From positions 1 to 36,794 of the forward strand of contig JBQCCP010000069.1 of the NCBI GenBank assembly GCA_051962095.1: a stretch of 36,794 bases of DNA, given 5' to 3'. Below the pieces are notes generated by a model. That model searched no databases. It was not told the DNA's origin and saw only the letters and a list, made by a program, of their open reading frames with translations. The translations under genes were made by a program, and so were the position numbers. Shown one piece after another: positions 35,597 through 36,794 of this stretch (positions are counted from its first letter, which is position 1; the number at the start of each line of letters is the position of its first letter). The DNA is from 66-474 sp051962095. GTDB taxonomy: Bacteria; Pseudomonadota; Gammaproteobacteria; Xanthomonadales; Rhodanobacteraceae.

Positions 35597-35616
35597 ACTG
35601 ACACCCACCGAATATC

Positions 35617-35655
35617 GTCGGGCTTGTCCCGGACCGGGTCCGGGATCAGCCCGAC
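35617..35655. repeat. REP-like palindrome 2 (39 nt), paired with palindrome 1
   Basis: Outer stem GTCGGGCT / AGCCCGAC and inner stem TCCCGGAC-cgg-GTCCGGGA. Same length and same two-stem fold as the copy at 35558, 20 bases away. The third outer base pair is T-A in one and C-G in the other, so pairing is conserved while the sequence changes. Confidence 0.75.
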
Positions 35656-35659
35656 CTTG

Positions 35660-35841
35660 TATTGTGATTTTGCCCGAGTCGCGCTGGGGCAAAAGGGTGT
35701 GCGGATGCCGTGCCCGACCTTGGCTCAAAGCCGTAGCGTAGATCTTGCACCGCACGCCCGGTTTCAACTTGCGACAACTCGAACAGTATCTTCGGCCCGG
35801 GCTTGCCCGGAGCCTGCATTCACAAGGTGGAGAGCGCAAGC
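35660..35841 (+). ncRNA. Candidate bridge RNA in the IS110 left leader
   Basis: Stems seen in order: TTTTGCCC / GGGCAAAA (35668-35675 / 35687-35694); a long-range stem GGGTGTGCGG / CCGCACGCCC with one G-U pair (35695-35704 / 35750-35759) enclosing a small hairpin GGCT-caa-AGCC (35722-35732); and CCGGGC-tt-GCCCGG (35797-35810). IS110-group elements are known to express a roughly 180-nt bispecific guide (bridge) RNA from this position, whose internal loops pair with target and donor. Size, place and fold agree, but guide loops cannot be assigned without the element ends. Confidence 0.45.
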
Positions 35842-36794
35842 ATGAACACTGCGACGATGCCGTTGGGAATCGATGTCGCCAAAGCCAAGCTGGACTGTGC
35901 CCTGTGGCTGGGGACCAAGTACCGCACCAAGCGGTTCGCCAACACGCCGGAAGGATTCGCCCAGTTGAACGACTGGCTGCACCGTCATGGCGCCGATCGG
36001 GTGCACGCCTGCATGGAGGCCACGGGGATCTATTGGGAAGCGGCCGCGTTGTATCTGGCCGATGCCGGGCAGCGGGTGTCGGTGATCAATCCGGCCCTGG
36101 CCAAGGCGCACGGGCAGTCACTGGGGCTGCGCAGCAAGACCGATGCCGTGGATGCCAAGCTGTTGGCGGACTTCTGCCGGGAGAAGCAACCGCCGGCGTG
36201 GACACCGCCCTCGGAAGCCGAACGCCGGTTGCGGGCCTTGGTCCTGCGCCACCAGAGCCTGGTGGAGATGCAGACCCAGGAGAAGAACCGCTGCGAGAGC
36301 CTGCGCGAGGATGTGCGCACCAGCGTGGAGACGCACCTGGCCTGGCTCGCTTCGGAACTCGAGCGCATCGAGCAGGCCATCGCCAAGCTGCTCGACGACG
36401 ATGATCACCTGCACGGCCAGCGCGAACTGCTGGCCTCCATTCCCGGCCTGGGCGAACGCACCATCGCGGTCCTGCTCGCCTACGGCGTGAGCGGCGAACG
36501 CTTCCAGTCGGCGCGCCAGTTCGTGGCGTTTGCCGGCTTGAGTCCGCGCCTGCACGAATCGGGCAGCAGCGTCCGCGCCAAGCCGCGCCTGTCCAAGATC
36601 GGCCACGCCTTCCTGCGCCGCGCACTGTACATGCCGGCCATGGTGACCCTGTACAAGACCGCGTGGGGCAAGCGCTTCCAGCAACGTCTGGCCACCCACG
36701 GCAAACCGCCCAAACTGATCATCGGCGCCATGATGCGCAAGCTTGCGCAGGTGGCCTTTGGCGTCATCAAGTCGGGCAAACCCTTCAACCCCGT
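35842..36794 (+). CDS. IS110-family transposase (recombinase), 3' end cut by the window
   Basis: 317 residues are visible with no stop before the edge; related proteins have about 320-340 residues, so only the tail is missing. The N-terminal RuvC-like domain has the DEDD set: D11 in GIDVAKAKLD, E59 in CMEATGIYW, D101 and D104 in KTDAVDAKLLADF. A coiled-coil stretch (about 125-185) leads to the C-terminal IS116/IS110/IS902 domain with LLASIPGLGERTIAVLL and FVAFAGLSPRLHESGSS; S240 in HESG is the candidate serine nucleophile. The start has GGTGGAGAG about 12 bases upstream. It catalyses RNA-guided recombination of the element in studied relatives. The visible part is intact. Confidence 0.93.
   Translation, partial: MNTATMPLGIDVAKAKLDCALWLGTKYRTKRFANTPEGFAQLNDWLHRHGADRVHACMEATGIYWEAAALYLADAGQRVSVINPALAKAHGQSLGLRSKTDAVDAKLLADFCREKQPPAWTPPSEAERRLRALVLRHQSLVEMQTQEKNRCESLREDVRTSVETHLAWLASELERIEQAIAKLLDDDDHLHGQRELLASIPGLGERTIAVLLAYGVSGERFQSARQFVAFAGLSPRLHESGSSVRAKPRLSKIGHAFLRRALYMPAMVTLYKTAWGKRFQQRLATHGKPPKLIIGAMMRKLAQVAFGVIKSGKPFNP

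Larger units (their letters stand above)
35656..36794 (+). mobile_element. IS110-family insertion sequence (left part; right end outside the window)
   Basis: A DEDD-type transposase gene preceded by about 185 non-coding bases with several stem-loops. IS110 elements usually lack terminal inverted repeats, so the left boundary cannot be fixed from one copy; 35656 is simply the base after the last REP palindrome and is a guess. The element is oriented rightward and directly abuts REP-type palindromes, a known insertion preference of some IS110 members (IS621). Confidence 0.6.

Overview
This is a GC-rich (about 65-68 %) chromosomal window from a gammaproteobacterium, most likely of the order Lysobacterales/Xanthomonadales and probably near Rhodanobacteraceae (Rhodanobacter/Dyella-like). 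The reasons are the protein sequences, a type II NAD-dependent isocitrate dehydrogenase, E. coli-like gene neighbourhoods (bamC-dapA/gcvR-bcp, ppiase-lpxH, dnaB-alr), and several families of short intergenic palindromes typical of that order. Most of the window is core metabolism. No prophage, plasmid or CRISPR signal is visible.

Layout. 1-1413: sucC and the start of sucD (TCA cycle), read leftward, with a REP-like inverted pair between them. 1655-4065: a leftward set, alaA-like aminotransferase - SGNH hydrolase - lspA. 4146-6475: rsgA and a DUF1704 (QEGLA) putative metallopeptidase, rightward. 6559-14593: leftward S9 peptidase, ileS, ribF, folK and pcnB, with a 270-bp MITE-like element between pcnB and folK. 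14663-15298: tRNA-Glu(CTC) and 7Fe ferredoxin. 15357-16927: leftward dapA - BamC-like lipoprotein. 17038-20640: gcvR, bcp, phoH2 and thiD, rightward. 20671-23083: lpxO-like hydroxylase, then an ECF41-type sigma factor with its carboxymuconolactone decarboxylase-family partner. 23225-24865: leftward NAD-isocitrate dehydrogenase and grxC. 25017-28332: BepA-like protease, periplasmic cyclophilin and lpxH. 28558-32415: leftward dnaB-alr-radA. 32648-33904: D-amino-acid dehydrogenase. 34117-35549: orphan 96-aa protein, NlpC/P60 lipoprotein and DoxX protein. 35842-end: IS110-family transposase cut by the window edge.

Functional themes are envelope biogenesis (lspA, BamC-like, BepA-like, cyclophilin, lpxH, lpxO, NlpC/P60), D-alanine metabolism (alr, dadA-like), cofactor synthesis (ribF, folK, thiD) and redox proteins (bcp, grxC, fdxA, AhpD-like).

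The least ordinary content is: (i) the ECF41 sigma gene preceded by a textbook TGTCAC-N16-CGTC promoter; (ii) an IS110 element whose structured upstream leader may encode a bridge-type guide RNA and lies next to two tandem REP palindromes with a covarying stem; (iii) a dispersed repeat family, a near-palindromic 18-mer plus a 46-nt hairpin core, in four intergenic copies; (iv) a MITE-like nested palindrome; and (v) a 360-bp low-GC patch inside an otherwise GC-rich S9 peptidase gene. All calls come from reading the sequence alone; no database search was run.
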